NCBI GenBank assembly: GCA_013368445.1
Contig: JAACJO010000001.1
Span: forward strand, 2,914,001 to 2,978,000
Direction: 5' to 3'
Source of the DNA: Leucocoprinus leucothites
Taxonomy: Eukaryota; Basidiomycota; Agaricomycetes; Agaricales; Agaricaceae
DNA length: 64,000 nt
Part shown: one piece after another, positions 1 through 10,381 of the stretch
Layout: each line of letters begins with the position of its first letter
How positions within the stretch are numbered: the stretch's first letter is position 1
Made by a program: the position numbers and the translations under genes
The notes under the pieces: generated by a model
What the model was told of the DNA's origin: nothing
Database searches by the model: none
What the model saw: only the letters and a program-made list of their open reading frames with translations

Positions 1-258
1 GCGGCGGGGTTGACTCATTATGTAGATGAAGCAGGGCTGAGGCGAATAAGTACTAGTGTACCCAAGGTGACGATTGTGACAGGGGATGAGGACCATTTGG
101 TACGGCCTCGGATGTCACGAATGATCAAGGCAGCTATGCCGGAGGCGGAGTTGGTAGAGTGGGAAGGAACGGGGCATGCGATCCAGGCGCAGTGGCGAAG
201 GCGGTTTAATGGACTTGTGGAGGAGACAGTGCGTGTGGGGATAAGGAACTTGAGTTGA
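1..258 (+). CDS. alpha/beta hydrolase, C-terminal end (5' truncated by window)
   Basis: The frame is open from base 1 to the stop at 256-258, so only the last ~85 residues of a longer protein are present. The stretch VTIVTGDEDHLVRP followed ~25 residues later by EGTGHAIQ fits the end of an alpha/beta-hydrolase fold: a beta strand leading to the acid-containing loop (GDEDHLV) and then the catalytic-His loop (GTGHAI). The nucleophile elbow lies outside the window, so substrate and subfamily cannot be named. The next gene starts only about 70 bases downstream on the same strand, so the 3' UTR probably overlaps that gene's promoter. Confidence 0.65.
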   Translation, partial: AAGLTHYVDEAGLRRISTSVPKVTIVTGDEDHLVRPRMSRMIKAAMPEAELVEWEGTGHAIQAQWRRRFNGLVEETVRVGIRNLS

Positions 259-328
259 ATAGAGTAGATTGGCACGTTTATTGAAATTCCCACGGGTGGA
301 GGAAAGCACGTGCGCTGTGATCATAAAA

Positions 329-2022
329 ATGGCAGGGAGCTGTGGGTGCCGACCAATGCTTGCTCTTGTCCACCCCTCAGCCGATGTCCCTCACAGACAA
401 TCCCAGGTCGCTGCTGCTGCCGCCGTGACTAACCAGCTACCTCAGAGACAACACTCTACTTCATCTTCCTCTTCCCGCAGGTCAGCTTCGTCAGCCGCTG
501 CTTCTTCATCGTCGTCTTCCTCCCCTCCTGTTCTCCACCGCCATCAGACCGCGCCCTCTTCTACATCTAGAATTTCTTCTTCATCGTCGCGAAATAACCG
601 TACACATACACCTCCACGACAACCTACACCCCCTCCACCTCACATAACTCCTGAACAACCCGCCCCGTCATCCTCCACCACGCCTCCTGTTGATATCCAT
701 TCATACCCCACAACCGACCTTCTCAAACTTCTTGCTTCTCTCCTTGCACAGATCGCATCCACGAACGACCAGTTATCCAACTGCCCCTCTGGCATAACCT
801 CAACCTCGTCGACAGCGCCTATCCATCCAAACGAGGATACACCCATCTGGCACTCTTTGACCACCGCCTCTCGATCTGCGATATCCACACCCGCATCGAC
901 GTTGACGTTCCATGCGAGAAATATCCCCACGATTACGCTTGAGGCGTATTTTCTGAGGATATTAAAATATTGTCCAACGACGAATGAGGTGTTTTTGGCG
1001 TTGTTGGTGTATTTTGATCGCATGAGTAAAATGAGCGCAGATGCGACGGGGCGAACATTTGTTATTGATTCGTACAACATCCATCGGCTTGTTATCGCCG
1101 GTGTGACCGTTGCGAGCAAATTTTTCTCTGATGTGTTCTACACCAACTCGCGATACGCAAAGGTGGGTCGATTCTTTGATCTTTGTTTGGGTTTCTTATC
1201 TAACCTCTTATTGTGGTACGTTTTTAGGTTGGGGGATTGCCGCTTCCAGAACTTAATCAGCTCGAGTTGCAGTTTTTGTTGTTGAATGATTTCAGGCTTG
1301 TCATTTCGTCGGAAGAGATGCAGAGGTATGCGGAGCAGCTGATTTTGTTTTCGCGGAGCTCGGGGATGATGGGTGGCGCTGTTGATGGGCAAGACCATAC
1401 GGCCTGTTCATCAGGGGCCAATGGTGCTGGAGCGGGTATTGGAGTGGGTGGTGGTGCTACATCAAGCGCTTGTGGGAGTAATGCTGGTGCTTCTGTTGCC
1501 GCGCCGATGAGCGCGATGGGCGCTGTTGATGCGTACGGTGGGAGAATGGCTGATGACACGAATATGCGAACGCGAAAATCCACGTCCGCCATACCTTCAT
1601 CCTCAAAACACCACTCTCATTCCCATAATCACCTCTCCCATCACCATCATAACCGCACTCACCACCACCACCGTCATAACTCCACCACTACACAGGATTC
1701 CGACACTTACGACAACGGCGACGACGATGACGCAGAGACTGAAGTGGGCACCGAAGACGGCTCAGTGGGTACGAATACGACCGATGATGAACCTACCATT
1801 AGAGCAAATTCTGTTGCGACTAGAGGCAGGAGAAGGGAGAGTATAGATGAAGCTATGGGTGATGTTCCTCCTGCTCGCCCTCCTCATTCGCGGTCAGTGT
1901 CGGAAAGAGATGCAGATGATGCGTTGACACATACGGCTCATGATCGGGATCTGGAAAGGAGACCGGAGAACTTGAGAACGAGATCGGGAGGGGAGATTCA
2001 GAGGGACAATCATTATCAGTAG
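329..2022 (+). CDS. PHO80-type cyclin (Pho85-class CDK partner)
   Basis: Two exons (329-1162, 1228-2022) joined across a 65-nt GT-AG intron give about 542 residues. The start at 329 is the first ATG in frame. Residues 1-190 are Ser/Pro-rich and disordered. A cyclin box of the Pho80/Pcl type follows at about 195-325: TLEAYFLRILKYCP, LVYFDRMSK, VIAGVTVASKFFSD and, across the intron, LPLPELNQLELQFLLLND. The C-terminal ~200 residues are low complexity with Gly/Ala runs, a His-rich tract near bases 1605-1680 and an acidic patch. Cyclins of this family activate Pho85-like kinases in phosphate and nutrient signalling. Family assignment is firm; which paralogue (Pho80, Pcl6 or Pcl7) is not resolved. 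Confidence 0.8.
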
Positions 2023-2461
2023 AGACATTAGGTTGTTAATAGGGGATGGTGTTTGTATTATTTGAGAAGTGATACAGGTATTATACATAGGTAGCCCATT
2101 TTTCTCTCTTTTCCCTCATTCTTATTTTTTTTTTCTCTTCCTCTCGTTTTTACACAGATATTAGACGGGTTAGATTATGAACAAGTCAAAAATGCGATGC
2201 ATGTGTTATATATCCAAATACGTACATTAGTGAGCGCGAGAGATTTTGATCAATGGTTGTCCTTGTCACACGCGTCGTTCAAGTTCACGGGTGTGGTTGT
2301 GAACTGGTTGACCCAAAACCTTGAACGTTCGACGCGACAATCGTCTGGGGACTGGCAAGTTTGGACTTCTCGAGGTCGTTGTCAGCTACACACTCTACCT
2401 CAACTCTCTCTCTTTCCGTACACAAACTCCTTCACCTCGTACTCCAACAAAAAGTTAACAA
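2023..2461. other. intergenic, cyclin 3' end to SWD1 promoter
   Basis: No convincing coding signal. It contains a pyrimidine-rich stretch at about 2098-2155 (T/C runs), common in fungal promoters and 3' UTRs, and a second CT-rich block at about 2390-2440 just before the SWD1 start. Confidence 0.5.
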
Positions 2462-5319
2462 ATGAACGACGTAATCAGTACGCCCTCCTCTCTCCTCCCT
2501 CCCTTCCTCGCCTTACTCACCTTCTCCTTACACCCACTGTATCATTCATCCACCCCACCCGCCTGCGACAGACCCATTCCAAATAACTCACCCAACAGCA
2601 ATCCAAACCTCCCTCCTCGCCAGCGCTCTCTTTTCCAAATTCGACCCTTCAGGCCGCTGGATTGCAGCTGGAAAACAGAATGGGAGTGTTGTTATTTGGG
2701 ATTTGGATACAAAGGCACCTGTGAGAGTGTTGGATGGGCATGTGAGGGGTGTTACGAGTGTTGAGTGAGTGTTGGTGTTCTTGTTATTCTAGTGCCTTTG
2801 TTTTTTTGCTGAGAATGGAGGGGTGGATGCTGATGCTTTTTTTTAGTTGGTCGAGGTATGGAAGATATGTGCTTACGTCTTCTAAAGATTGGAATGTTAT
2901 TGTTTGGGATTTGGCTGAGCGGTTGGCTGGTAGTAGTACCCGTGGTGGAGGGGCAGGTGGAGGAGGAGGAGGGTTGCAAAGGATGAAGACTGTAAGGTTC
3001 GATTCGAGCGTTATGAGTGCGAGTTTTCATCCTCGTAATAGGTATGTCACCTCCCCTTCCCCTCGTATTGGAATGTGTTCGAGTGTGTGTTAAGAGTTGA
3101 CTATGGGCAGTAAGATCATACTTGTACTGTTATCGACTGGAGAGTTGTTTATCACGGATTTGAGAAGGGAGTATAGAGGGAGAGTGGAGCTTTGTGATAC
3201 GTTGTTTCAACGGGAACTACGTGAGCGCGAGAGGGAGAGGGAGAAGTTAGAGGAAGGAGAGGAAGGCGAGGGAGGAGGAGGAGGAGGAGGACGTCAAACT
3301 CCGTCCTCTGTTCCTCCTCCAACTAGTACTTCGAGAGAAGCTAAACGGTGCGTTTATATTTGTGTCGCTTAGAGTTGCTTTATACTGACACGCGTGGATA
3401 GGTCGCCAATTACAGTGGCGAGGTTTGATATTTCGGGAAGATATGTGTTTGCTGGGACTGCGAATGGGATGTTGTTGGTATTTAATACGCGTACGAAAGC
3501 TGTAAGTCAAAAACCTATCGAGTATGCTGAAGTTGTAGTTGATTTTTTATTATAGATGGTGGGGAGACATAGAGTCGCTGGAGCGGGTACGATGAAAAGT
3601 CTAGATTTCACTCGAAACGGACGGTACGCCCCCTTCCCCTCTCTCCCTTCTACACCACCCACTCATCACATACCACTATCCAGACGCCTAGTAACAAACT
3701 CCTCCGATCGAACACTCCGACAATTCACAATACCCAATTACCAACAAACTTCCTCCTCCTCCCACACCAACAACAACACAAACTCATCGTCGAATTCAAC
3801 GCCGATGTTGGCAACAGCTACGACGGCACCGAACGTGAATGAACAAGAGTTGGAACCTACGCATAGGTTTAATGATCCTATTAATAAAACTGCGTGGCAT
3901 GTTATGGCCTATAGTCCAGATGGCGAGTGGTTAGCTGGAGGTGGGTCGTTCGTTTGAGTTGGCTGGATGAGGACCGAAATTATTCTTTTCTGAATAACGC
4001 TGACGTTCCACTTGTCATTTAGGCTCAGCTGATCCTGCAACGCACAAAATATATATTTGGGATCTCTCGAATGATGGACAGTTTTCTACGGCGTTGGATG
4101 GTGGAAGGGAGCCCCTTGCTCATATACACGTGCGTGCGCTCCCTTGCTGTGATATTTTTGACGAGACGCTGACGGCACTATCCACCCACACGCGCATACA
4201 CACACATCCTTCGCTTACACGCATTATTTATTCGCGTTCGCTGCGTTGTTCGGTTAACTCTCGCCTCATTTTTTTTTTTTGGCTCATCTCGTGTTCTTGT
4301 CTCTCGGCTATGGCTCTGGCACTCTCGATCGTCGACCCCTTTCGCGGTTGTTAAAACCCTAACTCCATGCGGAATTGTCTCCCTCGATCCGTTGATGTTC
4401 TCTTCACGGTGACTGGCGACGGCTACCTCCGAATTCATTTGGTGGCGTTTTTTTAAACTTTTGAATCTTACTCCTTTTTTCTTCGCCACGCTTCGTTTCT
4501 TCGGCCGCTCCGTATATCAATCAACTGATCGTCGACTACCTCCGGCTGGGTACGAAATGAATCACGTTGGTGTGGTAATCTTGGTACTGACCGGCCTGTC
4601 GACTGTCGAACGTTGCTGATGGTTCTTGGCTTGGACATCTGGATGTCGTAACATGACGACGAAAATAGTGGCACCCAGCTAAATCATTGATAGCTTCCAC
4701 AACCACACATGGTAATATTCTCATCTGGCATTGTCCGAAAGCTGAGCGGTGGGGTGCATTTGCTGGTGGATTTGAAGAGGTGGATGAGAATATTGAGTAT
4801 GAGGAGAAGGAGGATGAGTTTGATATTGTACGTTGTCCTCATGGTCTCTTTTTCGACCATTACTGATGCTTTATGTTGTTGTAGGAAGATGAAGAGGTTA
4901 TGCGGGAGAGGAAGATGAAAGCGGAGGAACAAGAGGTTGATGTGGACGATATGGATATTTCACCGGATGCATCACCTATTATACCCAAGCGATCACTCAA
5001 TAATTCCGGGACGTCATCAACAGGTGGTACAGGCACAGCGGCAAAATCGTCACCATCACCATCGTCAACGTCTCTTAACTCTGCCGCCCACAATGCAGCT
5101 ACGCAATCAAAAAAACCCAACTCGAACTCGAACTCGAACTCAAATTCAAATTCAAATTCCAAGCCTACGAGTATAAAAGGGAAAACCTCTTCTTTAGTAG
5201 GGAAGCCTGTGAACGAAGATGCTGCGTGGGCGGATGAGGATCCGGATGAGGATGTGAAAGGGTGGAGGATGCATATTAGTAAAGGTGCTGCTGAATTGGC
5301 TGAGGAGTTGGGTGTTTGA
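2462..5319 (+). CDS. SWD1: COMPASS (Set1) complex WD40 subunit Swd1 / RbBP5 orthologue
   Basis: Swd1/RbBP5 is a WD40 scaffold of the nuclear histone H3K4 methyltransferase complex. Ten exons (2462-2477, 2599-2764, 2847-3041, 3111-3347, 3402-3501, 3556-3623, 3684-3940, 4023-4129, 4669-4827, 4885-5319) total 1740 nt, 579 residues. WD repeats are recognisable: NGSVVIWDLDTKAPVRVLDG, DWNVIVWDL, NGMLLVFNTR, HKIYIWDLSND, GNILIWHCP. The signature acidic hinge after the propeller is clear (GFEEVDENIEYEEKEDEFDI), followed by a low-complexity tail with an Asn/Ser repeat at 5120-5160. The 16-nt first exon is the least certain part. The intron 4130-4668 is 539 nt, far longer than its neighbours. Confidence 0.85.
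4130..4668 (+). other. unusually long (539 nt) intron in SWD1
   Basis: It is bounded by GT (4130) and AG (4668). The flanking exons join in phase 0 to read AHIH|WHPAKS, exactly the continuity expected in RbBP5-type proteins. All other SWD1 introns are about 54-121 nt. The insert is T/C-rich, has a CA-rich stretch near 4190-4210, and shows no coding frame I recognise. Confidence 0.7.
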
Positions 5320-5836
5320 TTATCTCTGATTTATTGGTACTTAAGTTGCGTGCTGTGACCTGACCGAGTTTCTACCTTTGTTGTGCTATATGTTTGTTGT
5401 TATGTTTGTACTGGAGATTTCGTTTCCCGCAGAGTGGAGAGGTGGTGGTATAGAATAAAGATATAATTAAATCGCTGACAGTACATGAGAGATCATCTAG
5501 GTATTATGAAAACTAAAAGGGGAATAAATGGGATACGACGGAATCATGGTTCACAAGATGAACGCAAAAAAAAACAAGGAGATAGGGAGAACAACAGGGT
5601 ACTGGAATCGAGTCGTAGTGAAGCAACAAGTTTCTTGTTTATTCTAGGAGCTCGCAGGTCTCAGCTTTGTCCTTGCTGCTCTTGTTCTTGCTGGCTTTGT
5701 TCTGACCCAGACGGTCCCGCCAACTGAGTATTCACCGGCGTACTACTAGAACCTGTTGAACGGTTCCTCGCATGTCGAACCTGTCGCATTGCAATACTAG
5801 AACCCGCCTGAGATCGTCTCTGCTGTTTCTTAGGAA
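5320..5836. other. intergenic between convergent genes
   Basis: This holds the 3' flanks of SWD1 (+) and the Ser/Pro-rich gene (-). The minus strand from about 5835 to 5660 has a further ~60-codon open, Gln/Ser-rich frame (KVIPKKQQRRSQ...), one frame away from the upstream stop. It could be an alternative 3' end of that gene. Otherwise nothing seen. Confidence 0.4.
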
Positions 5837-7230
5837 TCACTTTCCTCCATCTGGCTCGTGTGGTGAGTCGTTGTCCGATAACCGCCTCTTTCTCGCGTTC
5901 TGAGGCTCCAAACTTGAAGGAGTTCCAGGAATAGCAAAGGCATTGGGAGAGCGGTTCATCGACACTCGCGCTGCTTGGGGTTCCTGGAATTGTTGAACCC
6001 AGGGAAAATTTTGTTGATTCTGTGCTCCTAGTATTGCGGTCTGCGGTATGGACCCTTGATGTATGATTCTGGTAGGAAAGGCGAGAAATTGAGGGTGAAC
6101 GACAGGATGGCTCGTGTGGCTGGGAGTTGTAGACCTGGATGGAGCAGAAGGAATAAAGAGACCAGGAAAAGCTGGTGCGTCAGATAAAGGTGTACTAGTA
6201 GATCTGCTTGTGGGAGCAGTTGCAGAAAGAGGCACAGGATAAATAGTTGCGGGCACAGGGACAGGTGTGACAGTAACAGGTGCAGACGCAGAAGCTTGAG
6301 CAGGAGAAGCATTAGTGGAGACAGCAGCAGGGACAGTATTTGTCGCTGAACTTTGAGTAACACTGGACACGCTTTGAGATTGGTCAGAGATAGGTTGTAT
6401 ATCTTGAGCGTTGGCTCTATTATAAATGTAAAGCTGGTGTCATAAAGAAAATTCAAACAAAACCAGGCGTACGCATTTGAGTATAGACTTGCATTTATAG
6501 CGTCCCAATACGCACTGAAGTCCTGGTCTGCTTCCGTCCTCGCTGGTGCGTTTAGGATGGGATCATGGATCTGTTCTCGAGATAGATTCTCATGTTGACC
6601 AGGGTGGTAAGTGTAGGGAGGTGGCACGGGGGATGATAGTCTCAAGTTGCTTCCGCTGGGGACCGCTGAAGAGGCAACAGAAATATCAGAACTTGAAACG
6701 CTTGCATGGGGGACTTGAAAATCAATTGAAGGCGCCTCGACGTTTGAACGATGAGATGTGCCAATAAAGGATGAGGGAACGTCGGTAGGACGATGAGGCA
6801 TAGCAACTTTGCGTCGGCTACCTGAACTTGGCATGCGGGTTTGGGGAGCTTGACGTCTAGCTGGCAATTCCTGGGGGGTGGGCCCATAGGAGGAATGTTG
6901 TGACTGAAGTATTGAGAAGGAGGAAGCACCAGGGAGGAGTGTTGGGTTGAGCTGCGTCGGCCGAGAGCTTGTTAATGAGCCATTCCCAGTCTGTGGCCGG
7001 GCTCGTTGGATGACATATCTACAGGCACGGATCAAGAACTCTTGTAAGAAGATTGGGGATCTCGAGAACTGTTCGAATGCGGCTTGTTGAACCTTTGGGA
7101 TCAACGGCCAGATAACTTCCGCCATCTTCGTAATGCGATCAGGCTGCGCGTTCGTCCAGATTGGAAATATGAATTCGACCAGGACCTTGTCTAAGGCACT
7201 CGGGAGAGCTTGGGGGATTGGCTCCGACAT
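5837..7230 (-). CDS. hypothetical Ser/Pro/Thr-rich protein
   Basis: Not recognised. Exon 1 (7230-6473) and exon 2 (6416-5837) are joined across a 56-nt GT-AG intron, giving about 445 residues. I prefer the ATG at 7230 (MSEPIPQAL); an in-frame upstream ATG exists at 7368. The N-terminal ~80 residues look folded and helical (VLVEFIFPIW, MAEVIWPLIPKVQQAAFEQF, FLIRACRYVI). The rest is disordered and rich in S, P, T and A, ending with a basic patch (RKRRLSDND) that could be a nuclear localisation signal. Function unknown. An alternative 3' frame is discussed in the findings. Confidence 0.55.
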
Positions 7231-7368
7231 AGACCTAGCGGTTCTGGGGTTCGGTGGCGTAACGCGGGATACTGGAGGTTGCAGAGTAATACTGATATGC
7301 CAGTGGTTGTGGGTTCTTTTAACTTTATATTCTTGTACTAATTGCTGTGCATCTTTTGATGTCATCAA

Positions 7369-7891
7369 CTGTCTTCATCCAAAGCCGTTATGTGGCGAAC
7401 AACAGAAAGACACCTATCTTGTCCCTGTTTTGATTTATCATTATCACGCTTCGACAACACTATTAAGACACTCATTGTTGTTCTTATTGGCCCTTTGGAA
7501 ACCTGCTGCTGTGAGTTCAGCTCTGTCAAGGAGCCAAACCTAGACCGTCGTGGCGAACATTATCGAATGAGACCTTGAACATTTATGAGCTTGTTTGTCC
7601 TGACTCTGAATCTGTGACCAGTTAATGCGATGAGTATTTGCACTGGTTGCACGCCAGAAGTGCAATGGCACTGCATTGCGGGTATCAAGTATGGATTTAG
7701 ACCACGACTTCTCTCGCGAAAACTCATCTGAAGCTATCCTGTGAGTTGCAGGCAATGTTTCCAAGCTGACGGAAGAAATGTTTAGAAATAAGTCCTCATC
7801 GACATCTCCAACACATAAAGCGACTCCTCGACACTGCTGAAGTCTTGGTTTCCTGTGCCTAAACAATGCTTGAAACTGAGCCAACCACAAC
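7369..7891. other. intergenic
   Basis: This lies between the end of the aldo/keto reductase (minus) and the start region of the Ser/Pro-rich gene (minus). No supported coding feature seen. Confidence 0.4.
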
Positions 7892-9348
7892 TCACCAGCC
7901 CAGCCGTTCATAACTCCACCCGAGGATCTGCCCAAATTCATCAGCCCCACAGGCAACCCGCTGGTTCCTACCCAGTTTGGTTATCTTCTCAACATCCTTG
8001 CGGTCTAGTGTTGGAAGCTGAAATGCACAAGCCAATCAGATGTACCCCATATACAGGCGGGGAAAAACGCACTGTGATATTCTCGATCTGCCTTTCCGCA
8101 CTAGTGCTTTTTGGAATCAGTATGGTGCTCCTCGAAACGTGCCACGCGAGAATTATCTGGTTGGGGGTCACTTGGTATTTCTTTGCTAATTCATTGATGA
8201 CTGGGTCCTGGCGGACTGGATCGCCACCTGTACAGGAATGATTAGGCGAGCGTGCAAAGGTTAGGGGGAAGAGGGGACGTACCACCAGGCGCAAAAGCCA
8301 TGACCTTGATGCCTTTCTTCTCACAGTAGGCGGTCAATTCGTCTTGGTTGATGTACGGGTGCAGTCTGTCCAGTTCATCAGTACTTGATATTGCAACAGA
8401 GCTATGCGCGTGAGTACGTACTCCACCTGGTTGACAGCGGGAGTGATTCTCGCAACAGCCAATAACTCTTCTAAGCTAACAAACCATCATGGTATAAGTT
8501 CAATATGAGAGGTTGAAAATCAAAATGGATGGCAGCGCACGTTTTAATAGAAAAATTGCTAACCCCAATTGACCTGACTTTTCCAGTCTCCAAGAGTTTC
8601 TCCATCTCTTTCCACGAGTCGAGGAAAGATACAGTGTCTGTTGTCTTGATCGACCCGTCGGGATTTTTGGGGAACCATCCCGCACCGTCTGAGGATGATT
8701 AAAGAATTGGTGAGATTTCTCGAGCCTGAAGAAACGGATAACAGACCTTCTTCTGGACAAGCTTGCGGCCAATGAATTAAATACTGATTGTAACGCCGCA
8801 TCAGTCAGACAGGAACGAAGTTGTCATTCGTATGTGGCTCACCAAATCAACATAGTCCATCCCCAAGTTATTCAGGCTTTCATCCAAACTTTCAGCCACA
8901 CGATGGTGTCGCGTCCATCTGCCAGCACAAGTCGTGAATAAGACGTTTCAGGCTCCTCGGTAATAGGCAGTAAAACTAGAAACTTACGGTAGCTTCGTGG
9001 TAACGTATAGTTTTTCTCTCGGTATCCCAGATTCTTGAATCGCTTCACCCACAGGCTTTTCTGTTTCTACAAGAGACATGAGTTCAAGCCATAATACGAA
9101 CCCTTAAGAATCGGCGCTTACTGTACATGAGTGCCGTATCAATATGCCTATAGCCAGCCTGTAAGATCTCCAGTATTAGATTAAAGTCACAGTATCGTTA
9201 GGAGGGAAGGGTTAACCTTCAAAGCTGAGGCAATAAATCCTTTGACCAAGACTTGTTCCGCTTCAACATCAGGATTTGCCCAAGAACCGTGTCCCATGAA
9301 TGGGATTGTGTTTCCATCGTTCAACATTACGCGACGTTCAGTGATCAT
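7892..9348 (-). CDS. aldo/keto reductase
   Basis: NAD(P)H-dependent reductase of the AKR fold (TIM barrel), probably cytosolic. Ten short exons separated by nine introns of roughly 45-70 nt can be joined without a stop from the ATG at 9348 (MITERRVMLNDG) to the TGA at 7892-7894. The catalytic tetrad is present in order: Asp and Tyr in GYRHIDTALMY, Lys in LYVTTKL, His in YLIHWPQA. Further hallmarks are KVRSIGVSNFSIK, ITPAVNQVELHPYINQDEL, GIKVMAFAPGGG and the cofactor-binding ILIPKSTSAERQIENI. The length (~310 residues) is normal. Substrate cannot be inferred. It is flanked by unrelated genes, so there is no cluster context. Confidence 0.85.
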
Positions 9349-10381
9349 GATTTTGAGTACTGAGGAGGGAGACTTGGCGAGCTTGTGTGATGAATGCTCA
9401 TTCCATGGCCTCTTTTATACTTGAAGAAGGGTTTCCGAGTCATGGCATTGGGATAGGATTAATAACTACACCACGTTGAACGGATCCGGCGGGTAGTGTA
9501 CGTGGTCCTTATCTCGATATATTTCTCCGTGAGATCAGGGGAATCACTTGGGCGGTACAAGCTTGGTTGAAAACTTGGAGGGAGAACGCGTCACGATCCA
9601 AAAACCCTGCCAAGGGTAAATAAACGACTCTGAGCTCACATGTTGTGATCAAATATTTCCCCAAATCCAAGAAGTGAACAATAAAGTGGAAAAGAGCTGT
9701 GCGATAGCTGCCTCCTGGTTGAAAAAAAAATCCAGATTTCAAGAAAACAACATCAACACGATATCAAAGCTGTAAGTGGAGAGTGACAGCCTTCCCAAGT
9801 ACCGAACGCACTCAGAATTCACCAGGTGAAGATGCCTTTAAGACTCACAGAACAAAACACGAGTGAGGGGTTCCACCAATCTTGAATCCAGTCACTTGGA
9901 GGTAGCTTTCGACGGTCGCCTTCCAATCAAATTCAGCTCTCTGCTGTCCACCTTGCCACGAGATATCGCGTTGCTGATAGAAGGACAAAAGTTGGGAACG
10001 ATTTGTGGGCTCCTGTAACTTGCTTGGTCAGGCGCCGGACTGTTTGACAAGGATATTATGGTCTGCGGACAGGCTTTGCGAGGTCTGACGAAATCACTTG
10101 ATTTTATTTGATGGTGTTTATCCGAGATTTATCCGATCAACTATCCTCAGGGGCAGTGAGCGATCCGCCGCCGCCGCTTTATCTCTAACCTCAGTCTCCA
10201 GTACGAAATCAAATTCAGAGGCTGAAGCATGGCAAAGCCGCGTCTGACATCGTGCATTCGCAATGGATAACCAACAATGATATTAAGTGCCCCTTTCGAT
10301 GACATGTATATAGTCGCATTGGGTTGGATGGTCACTAGTAGCAATCGAACAATTTACACGCTTGAGCCGGTTGTAATCCTC
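9349..10381. other. intergenic, AKR promoter and F-box 3' flank
   Basis: About 1 kb without a complete gene. A coding-like remnant on the minus strand at 9845-10027 is listed separately. Nothing else recognisable. Confidence 0.4.
9845..10027 (-). pseudogene. possible exon remnant, unknown protein
   Basis: A 60-codon minus-strand frame ends at TGA 9845-9847. Its composition looks protein-like: EPTNRSQLLSFYQQRDISW, then AEFDWKATVESYLQ and FKIGGTPHSCFVL. It begins just after an in-frame stop. A possible splice acceptor (TTACAG) precedes GAGCCC. No start or partner exons were found. It could be a decayed gene fragment or the last exon of an unmodelled small gene. Confidence 0.3.

Noticed and set aside
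4360..4380. Telomere-like TTAAAACCCTAACTCC inside the SWD1 intron
   Set aside because: Only a single CCCTAA unit; not a repeat array.
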